A stretch of 60,000 nucleotides of DNA from Apostichopus japonicus (lineage: Eukaryota; Echinodermata; Holothuroidea; Aspidochirotida; Stichopodidae). A program made the translations under genes and the position numbers. The notes under the pieces are model-generated. The model was given only the letters and a program-made list of their open reading frames with translations. It was not told the origin of the DNA and did no database searches. The DNA is taken from contig NC_092574.1 in the NCBI RefSeq assembly GCF_037975245.1, positions 21,727,713-21,787,712 on the forward strand, read 5' to 3'. This document shows positions 1 to 13,500 of the stretch, in pieces (the stretch's first letter is position 1; each line of letters begins with the position of its first letter).

Positions 1-3000
1 GTGGTTGGAGTAGGGAGGAGGTGGTCCGTTCAGAAATGTGTACCAACTACCAAGTGCCTCAGGAAACATGATGCCACTCACATTGGATTTAATAAGTTGA
101 CAGACCTTTAAATAAGCCAAAATTTTGTGTTGTATTTCACCATTTGTTCAATTTTAAGGAAATTTTCTCTCTTTTGCACTTGCAAATCAATATAGGCATC
201 TACGACCAGGAAACTGATTCATTTTGAAATACATGAATTTGAAACTTACAATCCTGTTGAACATAATACGTTACACACATCTAACACGTTTTCATCAAGA
301 TAAATGACTTTTGTATAGTTAACAGACTCCCGGACTAAAATACATATCTTCATGCAGGTATTTTGAAGGCCTTTTATTTACAGCAAATTTCAAGAGTCTA
401 CCAGCATCACTACAAAAACGAACACTCAAAGTGGAGGGAAAGGAAAGCAAACTACATTCCATTCTCGAGCAAGCAAGTAAAGAGATAAGATAAGTGAACC
501 TGAGCTGTGAAAGGACTGTTTATAAAGTTAGTGACTTTAGCTGCATATTGTTGTAACTCAAACTCAGTGCTATTGTAGTTAACCATATACGTTGCCTTTC
601 TGCGTGACCATAGCAACCTTCCAAATTTATTTCACAATATTAAATATTTAATTAGACAAACTTACAGTATATATACTGTAGTACTTGCAGATCTTTTATT
701 GTTTTTGTTGTTGTTTTGTTTTTTCAATGGTATTTAAAAATTTAAAAATCAAACTAACAGCCTTTCATTATATTATTTATAAATACTGTTTAATTGTTTA
801 TTTATTAATATGCAAACCTTCCAAAACATTTGGGACTTTATAACTAAGTTGTAAAAAGCTTAAAACATCACATGACCTAAGGATTGCCAATGAAATGGTG
901 GCAAATATTTCACTATTTTCTCTAGATTATTTGCTGTATAGAGGTATGATATGTACTTGAAATACCTTTACAATGAAACAGTAAACACTACAGTGTAGCT
1001 AATCTCAAAAACTCAGTTCCAAAAAATCATTCTAAACACAGATCCCCTATTTTTACACTGAAAGTATAAATTGATTAACGTTTCTATTCCCGCTGTGATA
1101 AGCGAAATAAGTTAGGCAATCGTTATACTAATTCCAGCATTTGTGTGAAAAAATTTGCAGCTATAATTGGTGTACCTAGGGGCCATTACATGACCCTTCC
1201 ATATTTCCTGTAGCCATTTTTAGAACTTGTTGGTTAAGTTTCTTTTCAACTGTCTGCTAAATCTAGATCCCTCCTACCTTGTAGGGACAATGCCTCTGAT
1301 TTTTTACAGGTACTATTCAAATTTCAGCTATGAGGAATTTACGTTTCTCCTCTCCCCCCCCCCCCCGGGGCAGATTGTTACCACCCAAAATATTCCACCA
1401 ATTTCTGCAATTATACAAAATGACTTTCAAAATTCCAAACTAGCAACAACAGAAAAAAAAAAATACTTTAACCCACTATTTACACGAACTTTTTACCACA
1501 AATTCTGTGGTTTTTATGTTTTTTATATATTTAATAGCTATTTACAATATTCTTGGGGCAAACCATAGCATTCTGGGTAAAAAGTAAAGCGTCATGGGGG
1601 GTAAAAATTCAAAGCGAATGAAAACCATGGGTAAAAAACATGTTGTTCTCAATTAGACATACAGTAATCCCTCAGTGCATCGGGTCCCAGGAATTTGTAC
1701 AAAATTTTTCAAATATTTACTCACAATAATTGCACTTGTCTTCCTTATTGTCATAAAATTGACAAACCACTCAAAACTATTTATTTCTTGTTTAAATGAG
1801 CAAACAACCGATTTTAGAATCCATATTGAAAAACCTTTACAAGGTTTTGTTGTTTGTGTTTCAGACAAACAGAGGGATCGGGTCAGTGATAATTGAGAAG
1901 CGTGTCAATCTGTTTTTTGTGCTTCTCTGCAGAATTTTTAGCCTTCCCTCCCCCTCTCCCCCCCTTTACCCCCCCCCCCAAAGAAATAAAAGTTTCCAAC
2001 TTCCACAGATGGGAATGAGCAATGTACACTTTAAAGAGATTGAATTGTAAAGGAGGGGAATGTTTCCAAAAACTTTTAAAAATAAAACATTTCAAGACTC
2101 AATGGGGGATGTGGGAAATGCTTTTATCAAGCAACAATAAGTGACAGCGACTGTTTTCCACACTGAAATAAGATGGTGGATTTGAAACTCGTTTTGTAGC
2201 CTTGACTTTATCGACACAATAAAAGCTATTTGACAATTTAGGTAGACTGGTCTCAAATAACATTCTCAAGAGAGAGAGAGACAGGGAAAGAAATCATCAG
2301 AGAATGAATTTGAAAAATGAATAACAAACTTGAATAAATGTCAGTCAGCAACTGCTTTCTGACAATGGAAGAAACAAAATCCATAGGAAGTAACTTTTTT
2401 CTCATTCATTCATGATCGACACAATAACTTGAAAGGACTGCCAAGCACTGGGACATGTATTAATTTACTGCAGTATGATCACATTCGGTTGAACGGGAAA
2501 AGCGAATTTGGTAAAATGAGTTCAAAAGTTCAAAACCAAAAACTTCTGCCTCCACTGGTACTTGTGATTTCTGGGTGACAATTAAACATTGGAGAGTAGA
2601 ACGTAGCCCTGGTTTAATGTTCACCAGACTCCGTCCCTCCGGTCTAACCGTCTACCTTTACATTCCAGTTTTCATCCGAACATAACCCAGTCCTTAAAGG
2701 TTTATGCACCTGTACCTTATATCAGAGCAATTTGTGCGGTTGTGCGTTGAGGTCAAGTGGTTAAGGCAGTGGACTTGTGATCTAAGGATTGCAGGTTCGA
2801 GTCCTGGCCAGATCATTGCGTTGTGTCCTTAGGCAAGGCACTTTATCTACATTGCCTCTCTTCACCCAGGTGTATAAATGGGGACCAGTGAGATAAAACT
2901 GTCAGCTGGGTGCTGTTTAGCTGCTGCCATGTGGAGGGATTGTCTCTAAGTTTAACAGGTTATCGTTGACCGGGGTAATATTGTGATTGTAAAGCGCATA

Positions 3001-4715
3001 GAAACCCATTTGCATATAGTTGCCGCTATATAAATTATTATTATTAAACGTCTGTCTTCCTTTTTGTGTCAAGTTAGCACTCTCTGTTCCTCCTCTTTCT
3101 CATCAGAATCTCTCATGTGAAAATGGAATCTTGGCAGTGTTTATGAGAACATTTCCAGATTTTCTTACAGCTCAGCAGAAGAAAAAAATTCTTCATCCAG
3201 ATTTGTCTCCCTGATAAGGAACCAAACCACCAAGTTGTGTGACAGGGCTATCAACATACCCTTGATATGTATGAGGAGAGTCTATAGAACATTGGCACCA
3301 TCAAAGATGAATTGGATCAGGTTGCCTAAAGCAAGCATACAAGAGTCGTCCTTTCACATACATCTCTTTCAAGGAGAGGTAAGGACCAAAGTATGTCAAT
3401 TAACACAAATTTGTTCCTACTTCCATAATTCTTTGTCAAGATATCTTCCAAAACACCACCACCACACCTGTTATTATTTCCTACAGTGACCTTAAAGAAA
3501 TCAGTTTCTTTTTATAATTTAAAATTTAAAGACTACATCAAATGTCCTTCATGCTAGTAGATCTTCATCAGAGCCTGAAGCCAGGCCCTCAGTCACCATC
3601 GCAGCATATACATAGCTTCAAATATATTGCTGCCGATTTCTCTTAAAATTAGAAGAAGAAAACCCTACAATATTTGTCCTTGACACCCCTCAGAAACTGT
3701 CCATGAGCTGTTAGGATAGCCAGCCTACATTTGAGATGTGATTGGCATAGTCTGACAAAAACAACATCTTCTTCTCTTCCGTCCTCCCTCTACTCAGATA
3801 TTAAAGTTACTAAAGGAGGAGACCCCCCTTTGGTAATATACAAGCTCGAGAAAATACTAAAGCAGTTTGGGAGAGAAAGTTTAACCTTCAATTGGGACAT
3901 CTTAATTATTCTGAGATGACTGGCTCTAAGGGATACAGTGCTACTAGGTCAAGGGCAGGTCATGTGTACAAACATGCTGTGAAACATGGGAGGGTTGGCT
4001 CTTTGCTGTACTTTAATGGAATACAGGTCATGGAAACGAAGGGAACAACACAATTGACACATGAATGAGTGTTTACGAAGCATACTGAACTGTGCAATGT
4101 CTTTAAGTACAGTTCTTGTACTATAAGTTCAACAGCCTTTGTAACTTTTATCCTCGGGACAGAACAGCAAGACGGTTCTTTTTTTCTTACTTTTGGCATC
4201 CAAAGAAATGTTGTTCCAAAATATCTCAGCAATTTTGGGATGCCCCCCCCCCCTTATTTTTTTATTTATTTTTTCTTGCTGCAAGGAGTAAATTGTTCCA
4301 CAGCACACTGCTGTCTCCTGGTTAAGTTATACTTAATATATTCCGCATCTTTTTCTGAGCGGTGTAATGCTGTGCAGCCTGATAGGACTGTTCCATTATT
4401 TGCTGATGCATGGGAGACGTTGTGTCCGCAAAGTTCCTTCTCCGTGCAAGTATGTGGCACCAAATGCTTCCATCACGATAGTTGAAAGGATAAATTTTGG
4501 TTAAGAAATTTGCAACACGATGCTAAAACGGTACCATTCCCAACCTTTAATTAAAAGAAAGGTACATATAGCACATGATGACATTCTACGTGAGCTTACG
4601 GTTTTAAGATTCAACCAAATTCACAAAAAGGATTGACAAAACTAGGCATAAACTTTGGCAGCTCAAATGTGATATAAAACAATGTCCTATCCATGTAATG
4701 ACAGCTAATTCTTAC
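1..4715 (-). other. Intron 3 (partial) of the Dachsous-like gene
   Basis: The sequence downstream of the exon 3 donor is AT-rich and lacks EC motifs on the minus strand. It carries a SINE at 2741-3046, a C13-G4 tract at 1354-1370 and a short GA repeat near 2268-2282. It is presumed intronic because the gene is incomplete and must continue leftward; a small unrecognised exon cannot be excluded. Confidence 0.65.
2741..3046 (+). mobile_element. tRNA-derived SINE, about 306 bases, apparently full length
   Basis: The head carries an A box (GGTCAAGTGGTTAAGGC, 2751-2767) and a perfect B box (GGTTCGAGTCC, 2794-2804) of the internal RNA polymerase III promoter. A conserved-looking body follows (CTTAGGCAAGGCACTTTATC onward). 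The tail has TGTAAAGCGC, then CGCTATATAA, then an (ATT)n end, a layout typical of SINEs that borrow a LINE 3' end. It lies in intron 3, opposite to the cadherin. The head does not fold as a clean functional tRNA. Confidence 0.85.
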
Positions 4716-4917
4716 CGGAGTCCTGATCTGTTGCCAACACTGTGACCAGTTGAAACCCGATGTCGGCGTCCTCCCGCACTTCCACGATGTCAGGCTCGTG
4801 GGAGAAGCTTGGCGAATTATCGTTGACATCCAAGACGTTTATGTAGATGACTGAAACGGATGTCAGAGGCGGCTGGCCTTGGTCTGTGGACCGGATCTTC
4901 AGATAATATAACTGTTT
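4716..4917 (-). CDS. dchs: Dachsous-like cadherin, coding exon 3 (end of EC18, start of EC19)
   Basis: This is a 202-base exon, entered in phase 0 and left one base into a codon. The acceptor is TTCTAG|AAACAG and the donor is TCCG|GTAAGA. Translation starts KQLYYLKIRSTDQGQPP, which continues the exon 2 end (VDFEV) as a normal EC strand F/G region. It then gives VLDVNDNSPSF, closing EC18, and the opening of EC19 with EVREDADIGFQLVTVLATD, ending DQDSG. I chose this frame because the incoming phase matches exon 2 and no stop interrupts it. No cadherin motif was found between here and the left edge, so the next exon is probably outside the window. Confidence 0.88.
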
Positions 4918-7010
4918 CTAGAACCGAACAAAACATGAAAGGAAAGTTGGAAACCAATTCACTGTGCAGCATCTGGTTGATACAAATTTGATAGAATCTG
5001 TCCACAATAATTGTTAAACTTAATAAAATATTCAAGATGTGAACAAGAAATTTATTTTAACTTACTAAACTTCTTTATTGAATAATCTATTTACCAGTTT
5101 ACTATTATTTGGGGGTGGGTGGGTGGGGGGTGCAGAGGTGGGTTAGAGAGGGGCGAGGAGGATGGAAAGGGGATATCCTGATCAGTTTCTTTATTTATGC
5201 TTGATTGGGTGACATTCCACCAAAATTCATTATGTAATGGGAATTTCCAAACCTCATGGTGTAGTGAGAGTACAGTTGTTGTGAGGAGACAGGGTGGTGT
5301 GGAAGTAATGTCAATTATCCATTTCCCTCTGCAGATTATTTTCCCCAAACATTGAAGGCAGATCCCCTCTGCACCACTCCAAGCTGACCCCCCCCCCCAC
5401 CCATTTCTCTCCTGGCCCATGTACTTAGCTTAGGTGTTACAACAGAAAATTCCGAGCATGACACACTACAGTAAGTGTTACAACCATAGCAAGGCACGAA
5501 TATGTATGCTTGAAGCAAGCAGTTGACATGGCAACTATACCCCTTTCTTCTATTCCATTTCTACAGTAACAAATTACTATGATCAGTTGCTGCTGTTAAT
5601 CATACCAATACTTTAATTAATGTACCTGTCAATGGAAACAAGCCCAGTAGTGTTCTCCATCAAATTTATATTTAATCGAAAGCACCGATTCCTACATTTT
5701 TCTCTCATTTTGAAGAAAACCCATGGCCTGTAGGGACATAAAAGTTACTACCAGTGATACTACTTTCATTGATCACTCCACTGGTGATGATTGGGACAAC
5801 AAAGACCGTCTGCGAGATATGATGAGAGTTACTGAATCATGTTCTCTCTCTTGCAGATAAACAGAAAGATGACTCAGCTTTGATAATCATCTCAGAAAGA
5901 ATGTCTCAACTTTGGGGATCAAAATGCATGTTAAGCTAACTGCAGTTATTATTGCTCTGTGGGGATGATGTTTGTGAAAGAACCAAAGAATTCAGTTGAA
6001 GAAATTTACTAATTGGACTTTCTTCTTACCAATAATAGGGTGAAAACGTAGCAAATTTGTCTAACACAATTAACACTTGTTTTGGGTTTTTTTTTTTCTA
6101 CTTGAATAATTTTAATGTCACCTGATCAGGTGATATATACATAGGACCATAAGATAGCTTTCAAGTTATAAAACACTTTAGTTAATATCACCATGGTAGT
6201 TTAATAATCTAGTCACATTTGGAGGACATTCAGAAATACTTTTGCATACAAATTGTTTCTGACAAAATTCAGCCAGGAGTGAATAAAACGTTTGTGAGAA
6301 ACGTTGACATTTAGACATGATTAAATTAAGTCTTACGTGCCCAGTAAGAAACCTAGATGATTATTTCTAAATCTGTATACGGCAAATACTGTTCTCTCAG
6401 CTGGAAGTCCAAGGATAGACAAACTTTATATACCAATCAAATCGCATATTTGAGGTTTGTCACGTAGACAAAGGCAGAATTTGGTCATAAAATGTCCTTC
6501 ATGTATACCAAAACTAGGCTACACAAGTTTTGAGATATCACCTTTAGTTCATGGAAAGGAAAGCTAAGGCCAAAAGATGTAACCCTAGGTGTCACCTGAC
6601 TAATAAACAACCTTCTCTACCATTGGGTGTCCCAACCTGGACATCTCACTTATGAAGCCAATTTATTCCTCAAGATGACAAAATCTCTTCCAAACAAATG
6701 AAGAATTCTCGACATGTTTTTCTAAAGCTATCCATCAAAGTGTTCAAGTTCATCATACTGTCATTTTATTAGAATACAGCAAATTTTTAGTTTGTCTGCT
6801 TTCTTTCTTCTACTTCTTCCAAGTTCCCCTTAATGCTCTGGCAACCAGTCTGCCAATTTTGTTTTCAAATTCTTTCAAGATCCTAACAACAGTTTATTTA
6901 AATTAGCTTTTGAGCTCTGACATAACAATTGTATGTGATTACTTGAGACAGTTTCTTTATTTGGTTTCCTAAACATTGTGGGGAAAAAAAAGTTTGGCAA
7001 TTTTTCTTAC
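4918..7010 (-). other. Intron 2 of the Dachsous-like gene
   Basis: This is a 2,093-base AT-rich intron bounded by GTAAGA (donor, exon 2 side) and TTCTAG (acceptor, exon 3 side). It contains a G-rich/C-rich low-complexity stretch near 5110-5170 and 5388-5400. I saw no cadherin motif or recognisable repeat family in it. Confidence 0.85.
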
Positions 7011-7562
7011 CACTTCAAAATCCACAGCTTGAACCAACATTAATTCTCCTGTCAATGGATTCAAGTCAAATATTGCCTCTCCTGGTGCCCCTTCTTCCAC
7101 AATCTGGTATCTCACTTCACCATTACTGCCCTCGTCCAGGTCGGTAGCGAGTACCCTGTCGACTACAGAGGGTGCTATTGTATCCTCGGGCAGCGTGAAA
7201 GAATACACCACTTCCGTAAAGATAGGACTGTTATCGTTCACATCCAAGACGCTGATGGCTACCGTTGCGGTAGAGGATAGGCTGCCATCACTGGCCCTCA
7301 CGGTCACCGTATAACCAGCCTTGGTCTCTCGATCAAGCGCGCCCGCTACCGTTATCCTTCCGTCGGTGGGACCGATGACAAACCTATTATCACCGCCAGA
7401 GATGATGGAGTATGTTATGTCTGTTGAAGTACTGTCAGCGTCTGTAGCAGAAACCGTAAGGACACGTGTGTCCTGGTTAGCGCCCTCTACCACTGAGGTG
7501 TTGTACATGACGTTCTGAAATACCGGGGGGTTGTCGTTGACATCGGTTATCGCAATGTTAAC
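7011..7562 (-). CDS. dchs: Dachsous-like cadherin, coding exon 2 (end of EC16, EC17, start of EC18)
   Basis: This exon encodes 184 residues, phase 0 at both ends. The acceptor is a pyrimidine tract ending CCCCAG just before GTTAAC, and the donor is GTG|GTAAGA. Joined to exon 1 it reads SVQ-VNIAITDVNDNPPVF, an unbroken final EC16 strand and linker. EC17 is complete (VVEGANQDTRVLTVSATDAD through LDRETKAGYTV to VLDVNDNSPIF). EC18 starts with VVYSFTLPEDTIAPSVVDRV and runs to VDFEV, where the exon ends. The open frame continues past both splice sites; those extra codons are intronic. The seamless domain join is the main evidence that it belongs to the exon starting 42 kb away. Confidence 0.93.
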
Positions 7563-10500
7563 CTGGGGAAAAAGAAGACAGCAATAATTAAAATAATGCA
7601 ATGATATAAATAAGCAACAAACAGCAACTCTCATACAAACCTCATCTCCAGCTTACTTCAAAAGTATCACAACGTTATGGCATCAGAATCCATAGTTACA
7701 CCACAGGGTGAAGACACTTTTCTATCCCCCCCATGCCTACTCCTCCCCCGTCCCTTCCCCCATCCCTACTCTTTCCACCTACCCACCTTTCTTCCTTCCC
7801 TACTTTTGTTTCCTTCAGTTATTTTTACCTTTGTTTCACAGGTCTCCTAAACTTAAAACGTCTCTCATCATATCAGCTTTTGGAGGAATTCAAACAGGTC
7901 TTTTCCAACAATGTACTGATGGAATGAAACAAATTCCCATAGCGACCATAACAGGTTGTTGATATTAACTCCTTTGATTTCATCTTATCAGAACAACTGC
8001 TTCAACTTTTCTCACCAAAGGTGATCCAATAAAAGTGCCCTCTATGACCAAAATAAATAACACTACTTCTAGGTCATAAAAAAGAAAAATATTTTCAGAT
8101 TTTTGCTTTTTTTCTTAAAAACACTGATACACTGGAGGGTCATAAATACAACCGATTCCAGACAGGAATATAATACCCGGCATCAAATCCATCCATACTA
8201 TCCATGTTTATACACTGTTGAGTCTGTGTATATTAACAGGGAACAGTTCATTGAATAAACATGATTTGTGACAAGTCCTTGTTTCACCTTGCAGTTGCAC
8301 ATATCTGGGTGACAGGTGTGATGTTTGTTCTAAATTGAAGTTATTGACGCTTACAAATTTTGCAATTTGCTAAATTTAGGAAAAGCATACGGTAGTAGTT
8401 CTGAGATGGTGGAATAAGAAAACAGACTGGTGGTTTTACAGTTACCAGTATAGCACCCATTGCCTGAATCATTATAGGTATACCCCTAGTTGCTCCTCCT
8501 CACATACCCCTCCCCTCCTCCTCCCCTTCCCAATCGCCAACCACCACACTTTAGACTTTAATGAAGAAGCTCACTATGATAAAACCATTGTTTTACCAAT
8601 TTCAAATTGATTCCATTGTTCCATTCATGATATTTATGAGTACAAGTGATAAAGCAGTCAATCCCCCTTTTCCTATCATTTTTTTGCATTCTAAGTCAGG
8701 TAATGACCGGGCAATTATAATTCCTGATAAAGAGTATGGAGGTTTAGTACAATATTCATACAACTGTCAACTACTAATATAATGGCACTCTAGTAAATGT
8801 GCTTCACAGTGGAGTGAGAGGGAAACCAGCCGACTCAAAGACTACTGTAACATTTCACCGATACACCTGCTTTGAAATCATTCAACATTCTGTAACATTT
8901 TAGCATATACTCTCCTTGCTACATAAAAATTAGTGCTAGTTATATAGGTCAGACGACCGGTCAAATGACCGCAAACACTTTCCGCACATATCAAATCTGG
9001 GATCTTTTGTCTTAGACAACTAGTCAGCTGAGATAGCCATCACCGTCCATAAGCCAGCCTCGGGCTAGGTGAGCTATCAAGGCACCATCTTCCAGACACA
9101 ACTCTTTTATTATGAGGGAAGGATCAGTTCGGCACCCACTTATTTCTTAATATTGTAATATATATAATGTAATAACTTGTAGCAGTGTGGTTTATTAATC
9201 ACTAAACAAACATACTAAAATCTGAAATGTATATATCCAAATTGGTTAGCTAGAAAATCTGACACCGTAGTAGCGGTGATATTCAGACAAGTTGAGTAAA
9301 CAATCTGGCCTTTTGGTCACTTAATTCATGACAAAATCAACATCTCCTTATCAAATTTTTATCTGGGCATGCGAAAAATGTAAAAAACAAAATTTTTTTT
9401 TAAATGAGTAAAGAGAAATAAAGAGGACAACCAAGTTGATTCAGAGACTATTTTTTTGGGGTAATTTTACTTTCACATTTCTCAACATTCCTGTCAAAGG
9501 TGCAGACAATATTTATAACGGGCAAGTATTTTTCACCTGGCAACACGTCAGGTTTCACACGTTTTAGACAGATGAGTCAGTCACTCCCATTGGTCTATTG
9601 TCAACAACACCAGATTGTGAAAAATTCTGTAAGAAACTCTCAAACATTTATCTACCCGCATTTAAGCTAAGATTACCTTGAGTTACAGAATGGATCTAGG
9701 CCTATAACTGTCACCTAAAGAATAAGTTGCAAAATCTTCCTGGTTCTGAGCTACTGTAGTTTAAGCTTAGACTTTACAAAAAGTAGGACACCATTTTTAC
9801 AAATGAAGACGCTTTGTCATCAACCCTATCCAAGCCACTTCAAAGGCTTCCCTCCAAAATACAGATCAAGTGTGGAATGCAGTGACAATGCCGAAATCAT
9901 CCTCTAATTTTACACTTCCTTCAGATTTCTCATAAGAATGCCCCCGATTCTAGCCCGGCATCTCTCGACTATTCAAGCGTAAGAGGATCAGGGGAAACCC
10001 GTGAAGTGCAGCAGTACACATGTAAGAAGCTTTGGAAAAGCTTCTTTTGCCTATCTCACTAGAATGAGGATTACAACCACTTGGCAGGATCGTGACTGGT
10101 AGCTACCATTGAGATGTACGACTTACATTGTAAGCTTAAAGTCTCAAACAAAAGAGGGCTTAAAAAGGGGGGGGGGGAGAAGGGGGATGTAAGAGTGTAA
10201 CTTACAAAGCTCCCTTACAAGGACCACACAATGGTGCAATCATGTATTCAAAAAAAAAAGAGAGAGAGAAAAAGACATCTTATCAACATCTCAACCATTA
10301 CACTATTTTGAATTTGTCTTTTTGCAGTTTGATTGTTTTCTTAACAATTTAAAATAGTCAGTGATTTTTAATGAATTTGATAAGTATTTGTTATTTCTTT
10401 TCTTGTGTGTGAATTGTTTGCAAAGGTTCCCCTGTCTCTTCCAACCCTCCAAAAGTTTCTGAGATAAGTAGAGGAGGGTGAATTTAGACATTTTTGATGT

Positions 10501-13500
10501 CCGTGGATAACCAGAGAGTCCGAAGAGTTTGAAAGTTACTGAAGTAATTTAGAATTTCATTTAATGAATTTAAGAAAAATTTGTGTACCACACATTAAAT
10601 GTTTTCCTTTGTTTAATTTACAAGCCTGAATTTTATCATTTCTGGCGTGATTTTATTCGCCTGTTAAATCAACAACACATAAACGCGTTCATGTACCACC
10701 TGAAGTTTCCTTAATTAAACCAATGTTCAAGTACAGTCTCAACATAATATATAGCAAATTCAACATCAAAAACACAAAGTTTTAAGTTATGATTTATCTA
10801 AGCAGATGTCTGATATCTGATTACTGTCAACAACTCAGTATTCTTCAACTCTAGGCTGAACATGAAATAAATTTGAAGATTCACCCACACAGTGTTAAAA
10901 AGCCCATGAGGTTTCAAAATTTATGAAATATCATCTCCATTTCATTTGTGCCTCAGGAACCGGAAAAAATGATGCTCATGAATCTCATATCGTGCGCTGA
11001 AATCTTTGGTATGTGGTTTATGCCTTTAGCACAATGTTTTGTGCCCAAGGTGATATGTTATGTCAAACCCATCATGCAAACATTATTCTTTGAAATAAGA
11101 GAAAATTTGCCAATAAACAAATGGTAATCTTAGGATGGATAGATCGACTGATATATGCTTGATGCAGCTAGACAATAATCAGGTCTCACAAACACATTGT
11201 CGTCTGGTTTATACATGTACATGAATATATGTGAATTACTAGTTTCCTTTAAAAAACAGGTGACAGAGAGAACATGAATATCTTCCCAAAAACTCAATGC
11301 AAACTATCAGCTTCAAGGAGCCAGCCAGACTTGCACACCAAGCTTGAAACTGTGCTTCTTAATTCACTGAGTAGTATTACACAATCATACAATGCTTACA
11401 ATAGTGGAAGATGTTTTGATGTTCATGCCATTGTCACACAGCCACGAAGACTGACCACTTGAATGAGGTTTATCTTGACCTGTTAAACAAGAGGGATTGA
11501 CCACCTCATAATATCCCCCATAGTAACCAATCAATATACATCTCAGCACAATAGGATAGGATCAATTATCTATTAGAAAAACAACCTACACCACATAGGA
11601 CTGTACATATACTGTTATGCCAGGGTCTTATAGTATACAGTTCTGTAGGATATATGTGTGAGAAGCAGCATTATATTACCATTGGTTGGTTTGAATGGGT
11701 AAATGACAGCACTTAACAGCTACAGATAGAGCTCCAAAATAAAGCTCGCCATCAACTTTATTTATTGTCTTTCTCAAATAATTAACTGATTTTATTTTCT
11801 TTCTGTTTTCTTGTGTGTGTGTGAATTTCCTTCTTTCAAAATTTGCAAATAATTCTCACAAGAATTTCACGCTCATTCATCGTAATTGAACAGTAATTCG
11901 GAACAAAATGAAGATTACCTTTTCTTTAAGAAAGAGAGTCACATACATAATTTCACATTACAAACTTCAAACCTTTTCAAAACTATACCATTTTTATCAC
12001 CTACATACTGAATTGCAATGTTGTCCACATAATGTTCAGAAATTAGTTCTGACATGCTGCCTTGGAGCTATATTTACAGGCTCTATAGCCCAAGAAAAAC
12101 ATTGCAGCCTCGTGGATCATAGAGATTGAGGAGATACCACTAGAATTGTTACTCTGTGGGCATGGTAGCATGTTTTTATAAGGATAGTAGAAACATGAGA
12201 GGGTTGCTATGACAAAGAGGTCCTTCCCCTCCCATTCCTCGAGGCTTATATACACTACTACACAATGCAGAATATATCTTCTCGGCCACTATAACAGTGC
12301 CAACGTTAAGCGCCCTCCGTAATGGTTACTATCTGGCTAATTGCATTTTTATTGCAGAAGTCCTACACCTTTTGTTAACAGAAGTGATGCCGGGGGGTTA
12401 TTCCCATGTATATACACTATCCAGGTTTCCTCTACACCAAAGGTGTTCTCCTAATTATCATTCTTGCTTTGACTGCTATTTCAGTTCAAGTCTTGTTTAC
12501 AGCCAATCTCTGACTGCTAATGTCACCTCAACTGGCCCAAACTTGCGACAAAAGGACTTTTAAAATACATCTTGAAGTTTTCCCACAACACTTTATCTTC
12601 AATTTAAAAGAATAAAAACAAATTTTGAAAGACCTCTGTTTTTCCTACTTCAGCAGATCAACACATCCAATGTCATTAAGCAATGGAAATGCAATGTTAA
12701 CTTCACTTCAGTAGTTAAATATCATGTACTTCAACACCTGGCAGCTCCCACAGTTATCGACTAGACTATTTAATATAGTAATTGGGCAAACTTCTAGCAT
12801 TTTCGTCATACTTTTTATAGACGACTTAGTAGTTTCTTTCAATTTCCACAATTTCCCATTATTAATGTAACAGTACACAGAGCTGACTAAAACTAAGGAG
12901 TATTAAGCACATAGTAACATAAAGTTACAATCCTGTATTTAAACTATAAACTAACAGTATACCACAGGTGAGTGACGTTACATAGATAATTTTATGAATT
13001 ATAATAATTACAAATTGTAGGGTAAACTTTGTCCCAACAATCCTGTAATGTCAATTACACAATTATCAGTTTTATCCAAAGTTCAAGTTACAGTAAGAAC
13101 CACAACTTGACATAATCTTTCAAGGTAGGAAAGCCCTTCCTCTTGAAGACAGACCCTCTAAACTTATTGCCTGAGATGTTTACTAATTAAAGTAACCACA
13201 ATAGAGGCTACTTTGTATGACGCTTGCAATTCAACTTCAGTCGCTCTTAGAGAATACAGACTTTGTAAATAGTTACATGTTTAACTTGCCCATTCTCGCG
13301 TCTCGAGTAGATACGAATGTATGGGTTTATTTACCACTTGATCTGTTTCCGAATTCCAAACTGGATGGATTGGAATAGAGTGACCGCTGTCCAAAAGACA
13401 ATAGGATACATACAACTATACTACACTAGAACCAAGTTGAGAAGGAGCAACAAAACAGTTCACTTTGTGCAGTCAATGTTTAATAGTAGACCCTCAGTTC

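Noticed and set aside
1227-1568. 113-codon plus-strand open frame
   Set aside because: It spans a C13-G4 homopolymer and AT-rich sequence; no family signature.
2741-2815. A tRNA gene
   Set aside because: A and B boxes are present, but the head does not fold cleanly and is joined to a SINE body and tail.
4069-4485. 138-codon plus-strand open frame
   Set aside because: It includes poly-Pro/Phe translated from C and T runs and overlaps other open frames; no domain or splice logic supports it.
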